From Akkermansiaceae bacterium UBA2367 (GTDB lineage: Bacteria > Verrucomicrobiota > Verrucomicrobiia > Verrucomicrobiales > DEV007), in contig DDTJ01000044.1 of NCBI GenBank assembly GCA_002344525.1, forward strand, positions 17,621 to 81,278: a stretch of 63,658 nt of DNA. Direction: 5' to 3'. Each line of letters begins with the position of its first letter. Positions within the stretch are counted from its first letter, which is position 1. The notes beneath the pieces were generated by a model. That model was given only the letters and a program-made list of their open reading frames with translations, searched no databases and had not been told where the DNA came from. The position numbers and the translations under genes were made by a program. Of the stretch, positions 1 to 8,253 are shown in pieces.

Positions 1-36
1 GTACGAGGAGGAGGAAGAGTAGGAAGTCCAAACCCA

Positions 37-1236
37 TCACCCAATCCGCAGAAAAAGGCACTTCAAATACCGCGCCTCGGGAAAGGTCGCGGGATGGTCG
101 ACGGCATGGGAAGTGACCTCCAACTCCTCGAACCGACGTCCCGAGCTCCGCGCCGCCATGCGCACCGCGCCGAAAAACTCCTCCCCGCTGACATGCGCCG
201 AACAGGAGGCGGCCACGAGAACACCGCGTGGGCGGAGGAGGCGGAGGGCGGCGGCATTGAGCTTTCCGTAGGCCTGAATGGCGCGGTGTCGCTCGGACTC
301 GCGTTTGGCGAGCGAAGGCGGATCGACGACGACGAGATCGAAGGAGGCGGCTTTGGCCTGCTCCAGCCACACGAAGGCATCGGCTTGGACGGTCTCGTGG
401 CGGCAGGCGGCGACGCGCGGATCGCCACGGTTGAGGTCGAAATTCCGCTTCGCCGATTCGAGGGCGTGGGCGCTGAGATCGAGGTCGGTGACGGATTTCG
501 CCCCGCCCCGAGCCGCGTATAGCGAGAAGCCGCCGGAGAAGCTGAAGGCGTTCAGCACCTCCGCCCCGCGAGCGAGCGTCTCGACGCGCCGCCGATTCTC
601 GTGCTGGTCGAGGAAGAAGCCGGTCTTCTGCCCGCGGAGAACCTCGGCCTCGAAGCGCAGACCCGATTCGAGGAAGACGACGGGGCCGTCGAGAGGTGGG
701 CCGTAAAGGATGGCCCCGTCCTCCAACCCGCCGGATTTCGCGAGGAGGTTCCGGCTGAGCCGCAGGACGATCCTGCCGGGACGCAAGGTTTCGACGAGCA
801 GCTCCCGCAGCATCGGGAGGAGTTCCAACCATGCCACCGCGTAGAGTTTCAGCACCAAGGTGTCGGCGTAGCGGTCGAGGACGAGTCCGGGCCAGCCGTC
901 GCTCTCGCCGTTGACGAGGCGGAACCCGTTGGTTTGGGCGTCTGTCAGGGTCTCGCGCCACGCGAGGGCTTCGTCGAGGCGCGAGCGCCAGAAGGCCGCG
1001 TCGATGGCGGCGGGCTTGCCCCGGTGGAGGACGCGCACCCGCAGCGGGGAATCGGGGTCGTAGAAGCCGATGGCGAGAAAGCGGTCGCGGCGGTCGTAGA
1101 CCACGGCGAGTTCGCCCGCCTCGCCCTCGCGGTTCTGCGAACGGATGCTGTCGGAATAGATCCAAGGATGGCCCCCCCGCACGACGGATTCGGCGGCGGG
1201 TTTCAGGCTCAGCTTCAGGCGTGGTGGCGGCTTCAT
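37..1236 (-). CDS. RlmI-like SAM-dependent rRNA (cytosine-C5) methyltransferase
   Basis: This 399-residue protein has the layout of the RlmI/YccW family. An N-terminal PUA-like RNA-binding part (VVRGGHPWIYSDSI near residues 18-31) is followed by a central EEHEE-type linker and a C-terminal Rossmann methyltransferase. The SAM-binding stretch VLNAFSFSGGFSLYAARGG lies near residue 235 and the catalytic-loop motif VVVDPPS near residue 306. The family methylates C5 of a cytosine in 23S rRNA, but the exact target is not readable here. The reading frame stays open far upstream, but the family homology begins at MKPPPRLKLSL, so I start there. It is divergent from the secreted-protein gene at 1348. 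A second, clearly different copy of the family lies at 50073-51242, so one of the two may have another substrate. Confidence 0.88.
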   Translation of the reverse strand: MKPPPRLKLSLKPAAESVVRGGHPWIYSDSIRSQNREGEAGELAVVYDRRDRFLAIGFYDPDSPLRVRVLHRGKPAAIDAAFWRSRLDEALAWRETLTDAQTNGFRLVNGESDGWPGLVLDRYADTLVLKLYAVAWLELLPMLRELLVETLRPGRIVLRLSRNLLAKSGGLEDGAILYGPPLDGPVVFLESGLRFEAEVLRGQKTGFFLDQHENRRRVETLARGAEVLNAFSFSGGFSLYAARGGAKSVTDLDLSAHALESAKRNFDLNRGDPRVAACRHETVQADAFVWLEQAKAASFDLVVVDPPSLAKRESERHRAIQAYGKLNAAALRLLRPRGVLVAASCSAHVSGEEFFGAVRMAARSSGRRFEELEVTSHAVDHPATFPEARYLKCLFLRIG

Positions 1237-1347
1237 CGGGGCGGTTTCCGGGAACCCCGATTCTCCTTCATGGAGCCTGCCCGCGCAATCCTCCCTTGAC
1301 CGTGCCCCCCTTCCCCGCGATCCATAGTGCCGCCGTTCCGTCCCATC

Positions 1348-2520
1348 ATGAAGCCCGTCCCGCTCCTCCTTCTCTCCCTGCTCCCGACCCTCCCCCTCGC
1401 GGCGCAGGAGCCTGATCCGAAACTCGCCGAGATCAACGACGCCGCCGCCTTCCTCGCGGGCGAGGAATTGCCGAACCGCCCCGACCATCCCCTCACCCAG
1501 ACCGCCGCGTGGCGGGGCCATGTGAGCCAGTTCGGCAAGAGCTTCGCGAGCCACCACGAGCGCGTCCTCTCCCCCATGGCCGAGTGGTCGGCCACGGAGG
1601 TGACCCCGGCCCAGCCGCCCGGGGCGACGGTGCGTTACCTTTTCAGCGGGCCCGACATCCTCCACGCCTTCCACCTGTTCCCCACGGCGGGCACCTTCAT
1701 CCTCTGCGGCCTCGAACCGGTCGGCGTGGCCCCCGACATCTCCGCCTTGAACGAGGGCAACGTCTCCCTCGCTCTCGCCGAGGTGCGCAACGCCCTCGGC
1801 GAGATCATCCAGCTCAGCTTCTTCCGCACCAAGGACATGAAGGAGGATCTGCAATTCGCCACCTTCCAAGGGACCACGCCTCTGATGATGGTCTTCCTCG
1901 CGAAATCGGGCCAATATGTGAAGGAGCTGGAGTTTTTCGTCCTGAAAAAAGACGGCACCCTCGCCGCGCAGGGACTCGACCCCAAAGGGGCGAACGGGGT
2001 GCGCCTCGTCTTCTCGCCGCGCCGCCTCGACCAGCCGAAGACGCTCTACTATTTCTCCTCGGACCTCTCCGACGGCGGCTTCGACAAGACCGGATTCGGC
2101 GCGTGGATCGAGGGCCAGCCGAAAGGCAGCTCCTATTTGAAGGCGGCCTCCTGCCTGATGCACGGCAGTTGGTTCTCGAAGGCGCGCAATCATCTCCTCG
2201 CCCACAGCCATCAGATCATCCAAGACGACTCGGGCATCCCTTGGCGCCACTTCAACCCGGAGGTCTGGAACGCGACGCTCTACGGGGTCTACACGGGGCC
2301 GATCGATTTGTTCAAGGACGCCTACCAGCCCGACCTCGTCGCCGCCTACCGGAGGGGGAGCCAGCCCCTGCCCTTCGGCACCGGATACAAATGGCGCAAG
2401 GGCGAGTCGAACCTGATGTGCTTCGTCCTCAAGGATCTCCCCGCGGTCCCGGCTCCCTCCCCCGCAGAGGAGGAACCCGCTTCTCCAGCGGACGCTCCGG
2501 CAACACCTCCCGCCGAGTAG
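1348..2520 (+). CDS. Secreted protein of unknown function
   Basis: The product has 390 residues and opens with a clear signal peptide (MKPVPLLLLSLLPTLPLAAQ), so it should be exported. The ATG at 1348 places this signal at the very N-terminus; an in-frame GTG at 1327 would add seven residues before it. The mature part contains ATVRYLFSGPDILHAF and FPTAGTFILCGLEPVG, which suggest a compact globular domain. The last 25 residues are a low-complexity Pro/Ala/Glu tail. I do not recognise a catalytic signature or a named family. It is separated from the IS630 element by about 120 bp and shares no operon with its neighbours. Confidence 0.75.
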   Translation: MKPVPLLLLSLLPTLPLAAQEPDPKLAEINDAAAFLAGEELPNRPDHPLTQTAAWRGHVSQFGKSFASHHERVLSPMAEWSATEVTPAQPPGATVRYLFSGPDILHAFHLFPTAGTFILCGLEPVGVAPDISALNEGNVSLALAEVRNALGEIIQLSFFRTKDMKEDLQFATFQGTTPLMMVFLAKSGQYVKELEFFVLKKDGTLAAQGLDPKGANGVRLVFSPRRLDQPKTLYYFSSDLSDGGFDKTGFGAWIEGQPKGSSYLKAASCLMHGSWFSKARNHLLAHSHQIIQDDSGIPWRHFNPEVWNATLYGVYTGPIDLFKDAYQPDLVAAYRRGSQPLPFGTGYKWRKGESNLMCFVLKDLPAVPAPSPAEEEPASPADAPATPPAE

Positions 2521-2641
2521 CGCCCCGCTCCTTCCGGAAGAAAGCATCGCTGCCGAGCCGCGCGGCCCGACGAAGGTGGGGCGAGGCGTCCCCGCCGAGC
2601 CGTCTTGGGCCAAGGGACGTCCTTCCCGCCTGCCGCGCGTT

Positions 2642-2671
2642 ATACGGAACCAAAATTAGTTTTGTATAATT
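2642..2671. repeat. Left terminal inverted repeat of the IS630 element
   Basis: This 30-bp AT-rich sequence starts ATACGGAACC and ends TATAATT. Read in reverse complement, 3761-3790 matches it at 25 of 30 bases. It includes the transposase stop codon and a TATAAT hexamer. Confidence 0.8.
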
Positions 2672-3789
2672 AACTTCTGGACGAAGCGTTTGCTTCAAGG
2701 CTCAGCCAGGGCCTGCCGACCAGGTCGAGGACGCGGCGGGAGTCCTCCCACCAGCACCGCAGGATGGGGTGCAGCGCCTCGCGCAGCGCTTCGATGCTCG
2801 CGAAGACGCGGTTGCCGAGTTCGTCCTTGACCAGGTCCCAGAGCTGCTCGCAGGGGTTGTGCTCCGGGCTGTAGGGCGGAAGGTCGACGATGCGAACGTT
2901 GGCGGGAAGGCGGGGGTCCCCGTCCCGGAGATGGAAGCCCGCCTGGTCGCGCACGAGGATGTGGACGCAGCCGGGATCCTGCGAGGCAAGGTCCGAGAGG
3001 TAGTTCGCGTCGCAGTCCAGGTTGACCTGCCCCATGTGGCAGAAGCGGGCCTCCCCCCCGGTCACCTCCAGCGAGCCATACAGATAGTCCCATTCGTATT
3101 TGCGCTGCGCGGCCACCACGGGGCGTCGCCCCCTTTTGCCCCAGACCTTGCGCAAAATCGTGTGCAGCCCGAGGCGGGCCTCGTCCATGACCCAGACCTT
3201 GGCACGGGTTCCCGGAGCGAGATCCAGGTCCCGCAGCTTCCCGGCGAACTGGCCGGGGAAGGCATCGCTGGCCGCGTCATCCTTCTTGGAGTGGCTCGGG
3301 CGCGGCACCAGAAGCACTCCATCGAGCTTTTTTGCCCAGTACCAGATGCGGTTGTAGTGGAGGTCGAGACCGTGCTCCTCCTTGAGCCAGCGCCGCGCCT
3401 CGGTCAGAGTGGTGAACTCGTTGGCTTCCAGCCTGCGCTCGAACTCCGCGCTGGCTTCCTCGGGGATGCCCTTGCGCCAGCCTTCGGGACGGCCGCCACC
3501 GCTTTTCTCCCAGATGGCCTCGATGCCTCCCTCTCTCACCGCACGGACCAAGATGAAGACTTGGGAGACGGAGACGCCGGCAAGATCGGCGATCACGGCG
3601 GAGGTGAGTTCGCCGCGGGTGGCGAGTTTGATGACCAGGAGCCGTTCCTTGCGCCATCCAGGAGGCTCCTGGCGGTGGAGTTCGTCGATGGTCTCCGCCA
3701 CATCGGGGCGGTCCAGCTGCATCGGTCTTCGGGCCATCCGGAAAAGTAGCTCAAACAAAAAATTATAGAAAAGTTATTTTTGTTTCGTA
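2643..3789 (-). mobile_element. IS630-family insertion sequence, apparently intact
   Basis: A single transposase gene is framed by imperfect terminal inverted repeats at 2642-2671 and 3761-3790 that match at 25 of 30 positions. Both ends are bounded by TA (2643-2644 and 3788-3789), the target dinucleotide duplicated by IS630/Tc1-mariner elements. The core between the TAs is 1143 bp. The ends are AT-rich, unlike the surrounding DNA. The transposase stop codon lies inside the left repeat. A MITE-like element with its own TA borders begins 1 bp beyond the right TA, so the two sit side by side. Confidence 0.85.
2670..3737 (-). CDS. IS630 family DDE transposase
   Basis: The gene encodes a 355-residue transposase from the ATG at 3737; a TTG at 3758 could add seven residues. 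The N-terminal third is a helix-turn-helix region (LTSAVIADLAGVSVSQV, near residues 44-60) followed by a winged-helix-like part (FTTLTEARRWLKEEHGLDL). The RNase H-like catalytic domain shows all three acidic residues of the DDE triad: D in VWVMDEARLG, D in HILVRDQAGFH, and E in the family motif PPYSPEHNPCEQLWDLVKD. The frame is uninterrupted and full length for single-ORF IS630 elements, so the element may still be mobile. Confidence 0.92.
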   Translation of the reverse strand: MARRPMQLDRPDVAETIDELHRQEPPGWRKERLLVIKLATRGELTSAVIADLAGVSVSQVFILVRAVREGGIEAIWEKSGGGRPEGWRKGIPEEASAEFERRLEANEFTTLTEARRWLKEEHGLDLHYNRIWYWAKKLDGVLLVPRPSHSKKDDAASDAFPGQFAGKLRDLDLAPGTRAKVWVMDEARLGLHTILRKVWGKRGRRPVVAAQRKYEWDYLYGSLEVTGGEARFCHMGQVNLDCDANYLSDLASQDPGCVHILVRDQAGFHLRDGDPRLPANVRIVDLPPYSPEHNPCEQLWDLVKDELGNRVFASIEALREALHPILRCWWEDSRRVLDLVGRPWLSLEANASSRS

Positions 3790-3790
3790 T
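3761..3790. repeat. Right terminal inverted repeat of the IS630 element
   Basis: This is the partner of 2642-2671. A 35-bp sequence overlapping it (3756-3790) recurs at 62056-62090 with 30 of 35 bases identical, with no transposase gene at the second site. Confidence 0.8.
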
Positions 3791-3980
3791 TAGAGCATTT
3801 TCATTTATCTCGTAGCCGATCCGATCAGACGGCTGCGAGAAGGGAGCGCGGACACTCCTGTCCGCACCCGGAGCCTATCCGCCCGCTGCCTCTGCCGTTG
3901 CGGCAAGAGTGCCCGCGCTCCTCTCTTCCGCTTGCCTCCGCACCGGGACGAATGGCTACCTCTTTATTTAAAATGCTCTA
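3791..3980. mobile_element. MITE-like non-coding element with TA borders
   Basis: The element starts TA-GAGCATTTT and ends AAAATGCTC-TA, giving a perfect 9-bp terminal inverted repeat plus the TA. The similarity resumes with a matching GTAGCC/GGCTAC block, for 18 of 25 positions overall. An inner arm at 3837-3856 pairs with 3908-3927 at about 16 of 20 bases, so the element can fold nearly end to end. A second hairpin, GCGGACA-CTCC-TGTCCGC, lies at 3848-3865. The TA borders fit mobilisation by an IS630/Tc1-like transposase, and an intact IS630 lies directly to the left, but its own ends have a different sequence. No gene is present. It fills most of the gap between the transposase and the helicase gene; 3981-4090 holds nothing I recognise. 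Confidence 0.65.
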
Positions 3981-4090
3981 GCTCCGAAGCGGACCGCCGG
4001 GGACGGTGATATGGCTCCGTTTTTGGCAAGTGGCACAACGCGTCCGTCGTCATTTTCCATGACTTTTCCGGATTCATACCTCCCATCCCC

Positions 4091-6868
4091 TCACCCACCC
4101 CTCCCCAGCAGCCAATCCACGCATGGCTCGCGGCGGCGCATCCAGGACGAGTAGGGCAGAGGCAGGATAGGCAGCCCGGCGCGGCGGAAGATCAGCACCC
4201 GCTCAAGGGGGAAGGCCTCGGCCATGGCTCCGGGATAGCCAACGAGGTCGATCCCCCGGGTGATCCCGCCGAAGGTGTAGACCAAGTCGATCTCCATCCC
4301 GGCGAGGGGATAGGCGAGATGCACCACGGCCCCCGCGTCGCGCAACGCATCGGCGACCTCGCAGGCGAAGGCGTCGTGCGCGCGACTCGCCGCCGGGTCG
4401 GTTCCGCCGCTGCCGGGCATTCCATGCTGCACTTGGTGGAGGTAGCGGGCGAGCAGCGAACCTGCCTTGAGCCGCTCGGGGGAGAAGGAGCACCAGAGGC
4501 GGTTGAGGAGGCGGGCGCGGGTGATGCTGACGTTGAACACATCCTCCTTGTCGAGGAAGCGGAAGCTCGTCGCGGAGGATTCGTCGTCCAGCGCGAGGGA
4601 GAGGAACATCAGGTCGCGCTCCTCGCCTTGGAAGGAATGCGCCGTGCCGATGAGCAGGTCGTGGCGCTGGAGCAGCGCCTCGGCGGAGGGATGCCGGGCG
4701 ATTTCGCGGCGCAGATGCTCCACTTGGTCGCGGAAGGGGGAGAGGATGCCGATGCTGTGGACGCTTTCCTTCGCCAAGTCGCCTTGGGCCGCGAGGACCG
4801 CCTCCACGGCGGCGATCACCGCCTTCGCCTCGACGGGGTTGCTGCCGTTTTTGAGACGGCGGGCCTCGCCGTCGCCGAGTGTCGTGACTTGCACGGCGCG
4901 TCCGCCGTCCTCCGCCGAAGGGGCCGTGGCGCGTCGATGCCCGGTCATGATGTGGAGCCGTCCGCCGTAGAACTCCCGGTTGCTGAAGGCGATGATCTCC
5001 GGCTGGCTCCGGAAGTGCTCGTTCAGGAAGGCGACTTGGCTCTGGTCGACGATGGTCTCCGAGGCCAAGTCGAGCAGGCTGACCCTGCGGAAATCGAAGG
5101 TCTCGCGCTGCGCGGCGTCCAGCCCGAACTGCTCGGCGAGGGCGTCCTGCCGGGCGCGGGGGAGAAAGGAGAGGTGGCGGAGCTGCTTCGGGTCCCCGAC
5201 GATCACGGCGCGGCGGGCGCGTTGCAGGACGGGCAGGGCCGAGGCCATGTCGCATTGGGTCGCCTCGTCGATGATGGCAAGGTCGAAGGCTTCGGCTTCC
5301 AGCGGGAGGACGCGGTGCGCGTCGGAGAGGTTCACCAGCCACACGGGCAGCGCCCCGAGCAGGCTGCCCAGCGCCATCTGGTCGAAATGGGTCGCCTGCT
5401 GCGTGCCGGTCCGCGCCCGGATCGCCCGCAAAAATTGCTGGAGGCTCGGGCGGTCGCGGCGGAGCCGTTCCGCGAGGAAATGGAGGCGGGCGGCCCGCAG
5501 GTAGCGGATCGCGTCCCCGTGGCGCTGGTCGATGGCGGATTCCAGTTCGGCGGCGCTTTGCCAGACGGGCGGACGGGCGGCGAGTTTTTTCCACAAGCGG
5601 TTCCGCCGCCAGCGGGTGAACCATCCGGGCGAGGGATCGAGGAACCATCTGCCCCAGAGCGCCTCCTCCGAAAGCTCCCGCGCGAGCCGTCGGGTCGTTC
5701 CGTCGATGCCTCGTTCGAGATCCCGCAGCCGGTTCCCGAGGCCCGTCACTTCGTCCAATCCGGGTGCGTCGGCGGTGTGGAGGCCGGACAGCAGGTCGTC
5801 GAGGAAGCGCTTCAGCCGGGACAGGTAGCGGCTGCGCCCGCCCCGGGTGACGACCCCTTCGAGGCCGATGGCGCTTTCGATCTTGTTCCCGACGACATCG
5901 ACGGCGTGGTCCATTTTCGAAGCGATGAGGACGGAGCCGCCCCGGCTCAGCGTCTCGATGGCGAGGGCGGCGATGGTGAAGGACTTGCCCGTACCCGGCG
6001 GCCCCACGACGAGGGTGAGGGCGTGGCTGCGGGCGGAATGGAGCGCTTTCTCCTGCGCGGCGCTCAGCGTCGTCGGAACGCGTCCGGCAGGGGCTGCGGG
6101 TGCCGGAGGCAGGCTCTCCCCCAGCAGGGTCCGCACCGGCGCGGAAAGGGCGGACCTCGGCGCGGCCATGGCTTCGAGTTCGTTCAGCACACCCCGCATC
6201 TCGGTCGATTTATCGACGAGGACGAGCGCGGCGCAAGGCAGTAGTCTCAGGGGAGCGTCGTGCGATTCCTTGGCCGCCTCGAAACTCGCCCGCAGCGTCT
6301 CCTCGTCGACGAGGGCCGGGTAGCCGTACAACGCGCTGGTGTCGCTGTCGGGAAAGCGCTCGGTGAAAAGCCTCCGGATTTCCCCGACGCAGCCTTCGGT
6401 GAGCGAGTCCGCCTCGACGGCCGCCTCGATCGCGGCGGCGAATTCGACGCCGCCGACCGCTTCGAGCACGGCGCTGTTCACTTGGCGGCGCGAGGGGTCG
6501 ATGCTCAGGGAGGCCCCTTGTTCGAGCCCCTCGGTGCTCAGCGAGGCGGGATGGAGGAAGAGCGGGGCGCAAAGGGCCTCGGGCTTGCCTTCGAATCGCT
6601 CCACCCAGCCGATGAGGAAAAGGGAGGCGTGGAACAGATCCTTCTCCTTGCGATGGAACGCCTCCGCGCGGGCGAGCTGCGCGGCGTCGGGGCTTCTCAA
6701 GTAGCGGGCGTCCTCCGCCTCCGGTCGCGAGGCGAGGAAATCCGCGCCTTTCAGGAAAACCCGCCAAGTGATGGAGGAGGCGAGCACGTTCCACAGCCCT
6801 CCCCGGCTGCCGTTCTCACGGTAGCATTCCCGGAGGTGGGAGAGGATCTGCTTGGGGGCGGCAGCCAT
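4091..6868 (-). CDS. Superfamily-1 (UPF1/DNA2-like) helicase with C-terminal nuclease-like domain
   Basis: This 925-residue protein has the full set of SF1 helicase motifs. Walker A is GPPGTGKSF (about residue 290) and Walker B with motif III is IIDEATQCDMASALP...VGDPKQL (about 531). Motif IV is NEHFRSQPEI, motif V TAHSFQGEERD and motif VI NVSITRARLLNRLW (about 782). The N-terminal 270 residues resemble the accessory part of DUF4011/AAA_11-type helicases. The last ~90 residues (HDAFACEVADALRDAG, then GMEIDLVY and LERVLIFRRAGLPILP) look like the Vsr/REase_MTES_1575 fold that often ends such proteins, but the usual E-x-D/H positions are not clear, so nuclease activity is doubtful. It is monocistronic. 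The family includes DNA repair and phage-defence helicases; the role here is unknown. Confidence 0.8.
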   Translation of the reverse strand: MAAAPKQILSHLRECYRENGSRGGLWNVLASSITWRVFLKGADFLASRPEAEDARYLRSPDAAQLARAEAFHRKEKDLFHASLFLIGWVERFEGKPEALCAPLFLHPASLSTEGLEQGASLSIDPSRRQVNSAVLEAVGGVEFAAAIEAAVEADSLTEGCVGEIRRLFTERFPDSDTSALYGYPALVDEETLRASFEAAKESHDAPLRLLPCAALVLVDKSTEMRGVLNELEAMAAPRSALSAPVRTLLGESLPPAPAAPAGRVPTTLSAAQEKALHSARSHALTLVVGPPGTGKSFTIAALAIETLSRGGSVLIASKMDHAVDVVGNKIESAIGLEGVVTRGGRSRYLSRLKRFLDDLLSGLHTADAPGLDEVTGLGNRLRDLERGIDGTTRRLARELSEEALWGRWFLDPSPGWFTRWRRNRLWKKLAARPPVWQSAAELESAIDQRHGDAIRYLRAARLHFLAERLRRDRPSLQQFLRAIRARTGTQQATHFDQMALGSLLGALPVWLVNLSDAHRVLPLEAEAFDLAIIDEATQCDMASALPVLQRARRAVIVGDPKQLRHLSFLPRARQDALAEQFGLDAAQRETFDFRRVSLLDLASETIVDQSQVAFLNEHFRSQPEIIAFSNREFYGGRLHIMTGHRRATAPSAEDGGRAVQVTTLGDGEARRLKNGSNPVEAKAVIAAVEAVLAAQGDLAKESVHSIGILSPFRDQVEHLRREIARHPSAEALLQRHDLLIGTAHSFQGEERDLMFLSLALDDESSATSFRFLDKEDVFNVSITRARLLNRLWCSFSPERLKAGSLLARYLHQVQHGMPGSGGTDPAASRAHDAFACEVADALRDAGAVVHLAYPLAGMEIDLVYTFGGITRGIDLVGYPGAMAEAFPLERVLIFRRAGLPILPLPYSSWMRRREPCVDWLLGRGG

Positions 6869-6978
6869 GCCCAGACCCTTTTTCCTTTTTCCCGGCAGGT
6901 CAAAGCCAAATGGCAGAGATCAAGACAAATGACGCTCGGTCGACCCGCTAGTCTCCAGCAAAGTCGATGGGGGGAATC

Positions 6979-7050
6979 TGTAGGCGAGGTCATTGACCTC
7001 GCGCGGACGTCGTTTGGACGTTCGGACCGGCCTCAGTGAGGCTGGCTACA
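6979..7050. repeat. Composite hairpin repeat upstream of the helicase gene
   Basis: The 72-bp unit starts TGTAG and ends CTACA. It holds GCGAGGTCATTGACCTCGC (6984-7002, nine perfect pairs around one base), a weaker middle hairpin around CGGACGT/ACGTTCG, and GCCTCAGTGAGGC (7030-7042, six perfect pairs). It lies in the 337-bp gap between the helicase start and the porin-like gene's stop. There is no ORF of note in the gap. It resembles REP-type intergenic repeats; only one copy is seen in this window. Confidence 0.5.
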
Positions 7051-7126
7051 GCGCTGGCGCGTTTTTCCATCCTCCACCGATCAGCTTTTCTTACATGAAC
7101 CACTCGCCCAAGGAGAAAATTGGACG

Positions 7127-7160
7127 AAAAAAAAATCGCCTCCCCGCGAGGGGAGGCGAT
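7127..7160 (-). terminator. Rho-independent terminator of the porin-like gene
   Basis: Read on the minus strand, an 11-bp perfect stem (ATCGCCTCCCC paired with GGGGAGGCGAT, four-base loop) is followed by a run of nine T. It starts 46 bp after the stop codon of the gene at 7206-8054. It is the clearest intrinsic terminator in the window. Confidence 0.9.
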
Positions 7161-7205
7161 TCGATTCAAGAGGATGTGCAGGGGGAATCCCTCCGCAGAC
7201 CACGA

Positions 7206-8054
7206 TCAGAAGGAGACACTGAGGGTCACACCGCCGTGGACTTGGCCATTTTGGAATTGAGGGTTAAAGGGGATGAAAGGGCCGCCGTTGAAAGCCCCAT
7301 CAACGACCCACGTATCGGGCGTCCCAACATAGCCGACGTAGGGGGTAAGGGTGGCGCGGCAGTTAAGTTGGATCGGGAAAGCTGCCGTCAGGAAGTAGTG
7401 ATTCCAGCCACTACCCCGGTTACCGCTAAAGACCGAGGGGGCGTGATACCCATCCGAGTAGGCAACCCCAGCAGTGAGGACAAGACCAATATTGTCAGTG
7501 AGGGAGTAAGCCTTCTCGAGAGCGGCTTGGTGATACCAGCCATCCGGAGAACCGAAACCATTGCCAAAGGCGACGTTCGACTCGAGGAGAAGATCAGCGA
7601 AGCCGAGGCTACGACGAGCATTCAACCCAACTTCTCCATATCCATCAAGAATTCCCACGCTCCCGCGCATTTCGGGGAACATGTAGTGAGTGTAGCTCAG
7701 ATCGACGTCAAAACCTGCAAAGGTGCCAAGTTTGGCGCTGACATAGAGGTTGAGTTCGTCATACGCACCGCCAAACGGGAACGAGTCATTGGTCGCGTTC
7801 AGGTAGAAAACTCCGAAGGTGAGCGGAACGGCAAGACCGTCGTAAGTGTATTTCACCTCGGTCGCCACCGCGTCTTCGCCGAACTTGTAGCCATTGAAGA
7901 AGTAGTCAGTCAGGTAGCTGACGCTGATTTCGGCGCCGAGATCGACGCACTCTTCAATGGGGACTTTGGGGGCTTTGGGGTTCTTGCCCCATTCTCCCGC
8001 GTTCACGCTGAGCGTCAACGCGCCGATAGTTGCAACCAGAATGGCTTTTTTCAT
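7206..8054 (-). CDS. Putative outer-membrane beta-barrel protein (TorF-family porin-like)
   Basis: From the ATG at 8054, preceded by a good ribosome site (AAGGAAAC), the product is 282 residues with a signal peptide (MKKAILVATIGALTLSVNAG). The mature protein is rich in alternating aromatic and small residues (LTDYFFNGYKFGED, VDLSYTHYMFPEMRG) and ends in SVSF, with the C-terminal Phe typical of outer-membrane barrels. The SVSYLTDYFFNGYKF start resembles the TIGR02001/TorF putative porins. The transcript ends at a strong terminator. Base composition is lower in GC than in the neighbours, which may reflect amino-acid content and high expression. The barrel call is well supported; the transported substrate is unknown. 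Confidence 0.75.
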   Translation of the reverse strand: MKKAILVATIGALTLSVNAGEWGKNPKAPKVPIEECVDLGAEISVSYLTDYFFNGYKFGEDAVATEVKYTYDGLAVPLTFGVFYLNATNDSFPFGGAYDELNLYVSAKLGTFAGFDVDLSYTHYMFPEMRGSVGILDGYGEVGLNARRSLGFADLLLESNVAFGNGFGSPDGWYHQAALEKAYSLTDNIGLVLTAGVAYSDGYHAPSVFSGNRGSGWNHYFLTAAFPIQLNCRATLTPYVGYVGTPDTWVVDGAFNGGPFIPFNPQFQNGQVHGGVTLSVSF

Positions 8055-8253
8055 AGATTCGTTTCCTTGGTTTGAGATGTGGTCGTAATGCGCTGTTTCC
8101 GTTCCGGTCCGGGCTTGCGCCTGTCCCCTTGAAAGCGGGTTCCAACGATGGGGCGACATTGGCTTGGATGCTCGTGTTACGCAAGAAAAAAATTTCATTT
8201 TTTGCCTAAGAAATGAATGGGGCGCTTCGTTCTTAAACCTCGGGGGCGCTGTC

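Noticed and set aside
37..2613. Extended 858-codon version of the first RlmI-like protein
   Set aside because: Homology to the family begins at the ATG at 1236; the upstream part is antisense to the secreted-protein gene.
4319..6244. Long plus-strand frame opposite the helicase gene
   Set aside because: It is a compositional shadow; all helicase motifs are on the minus strand.
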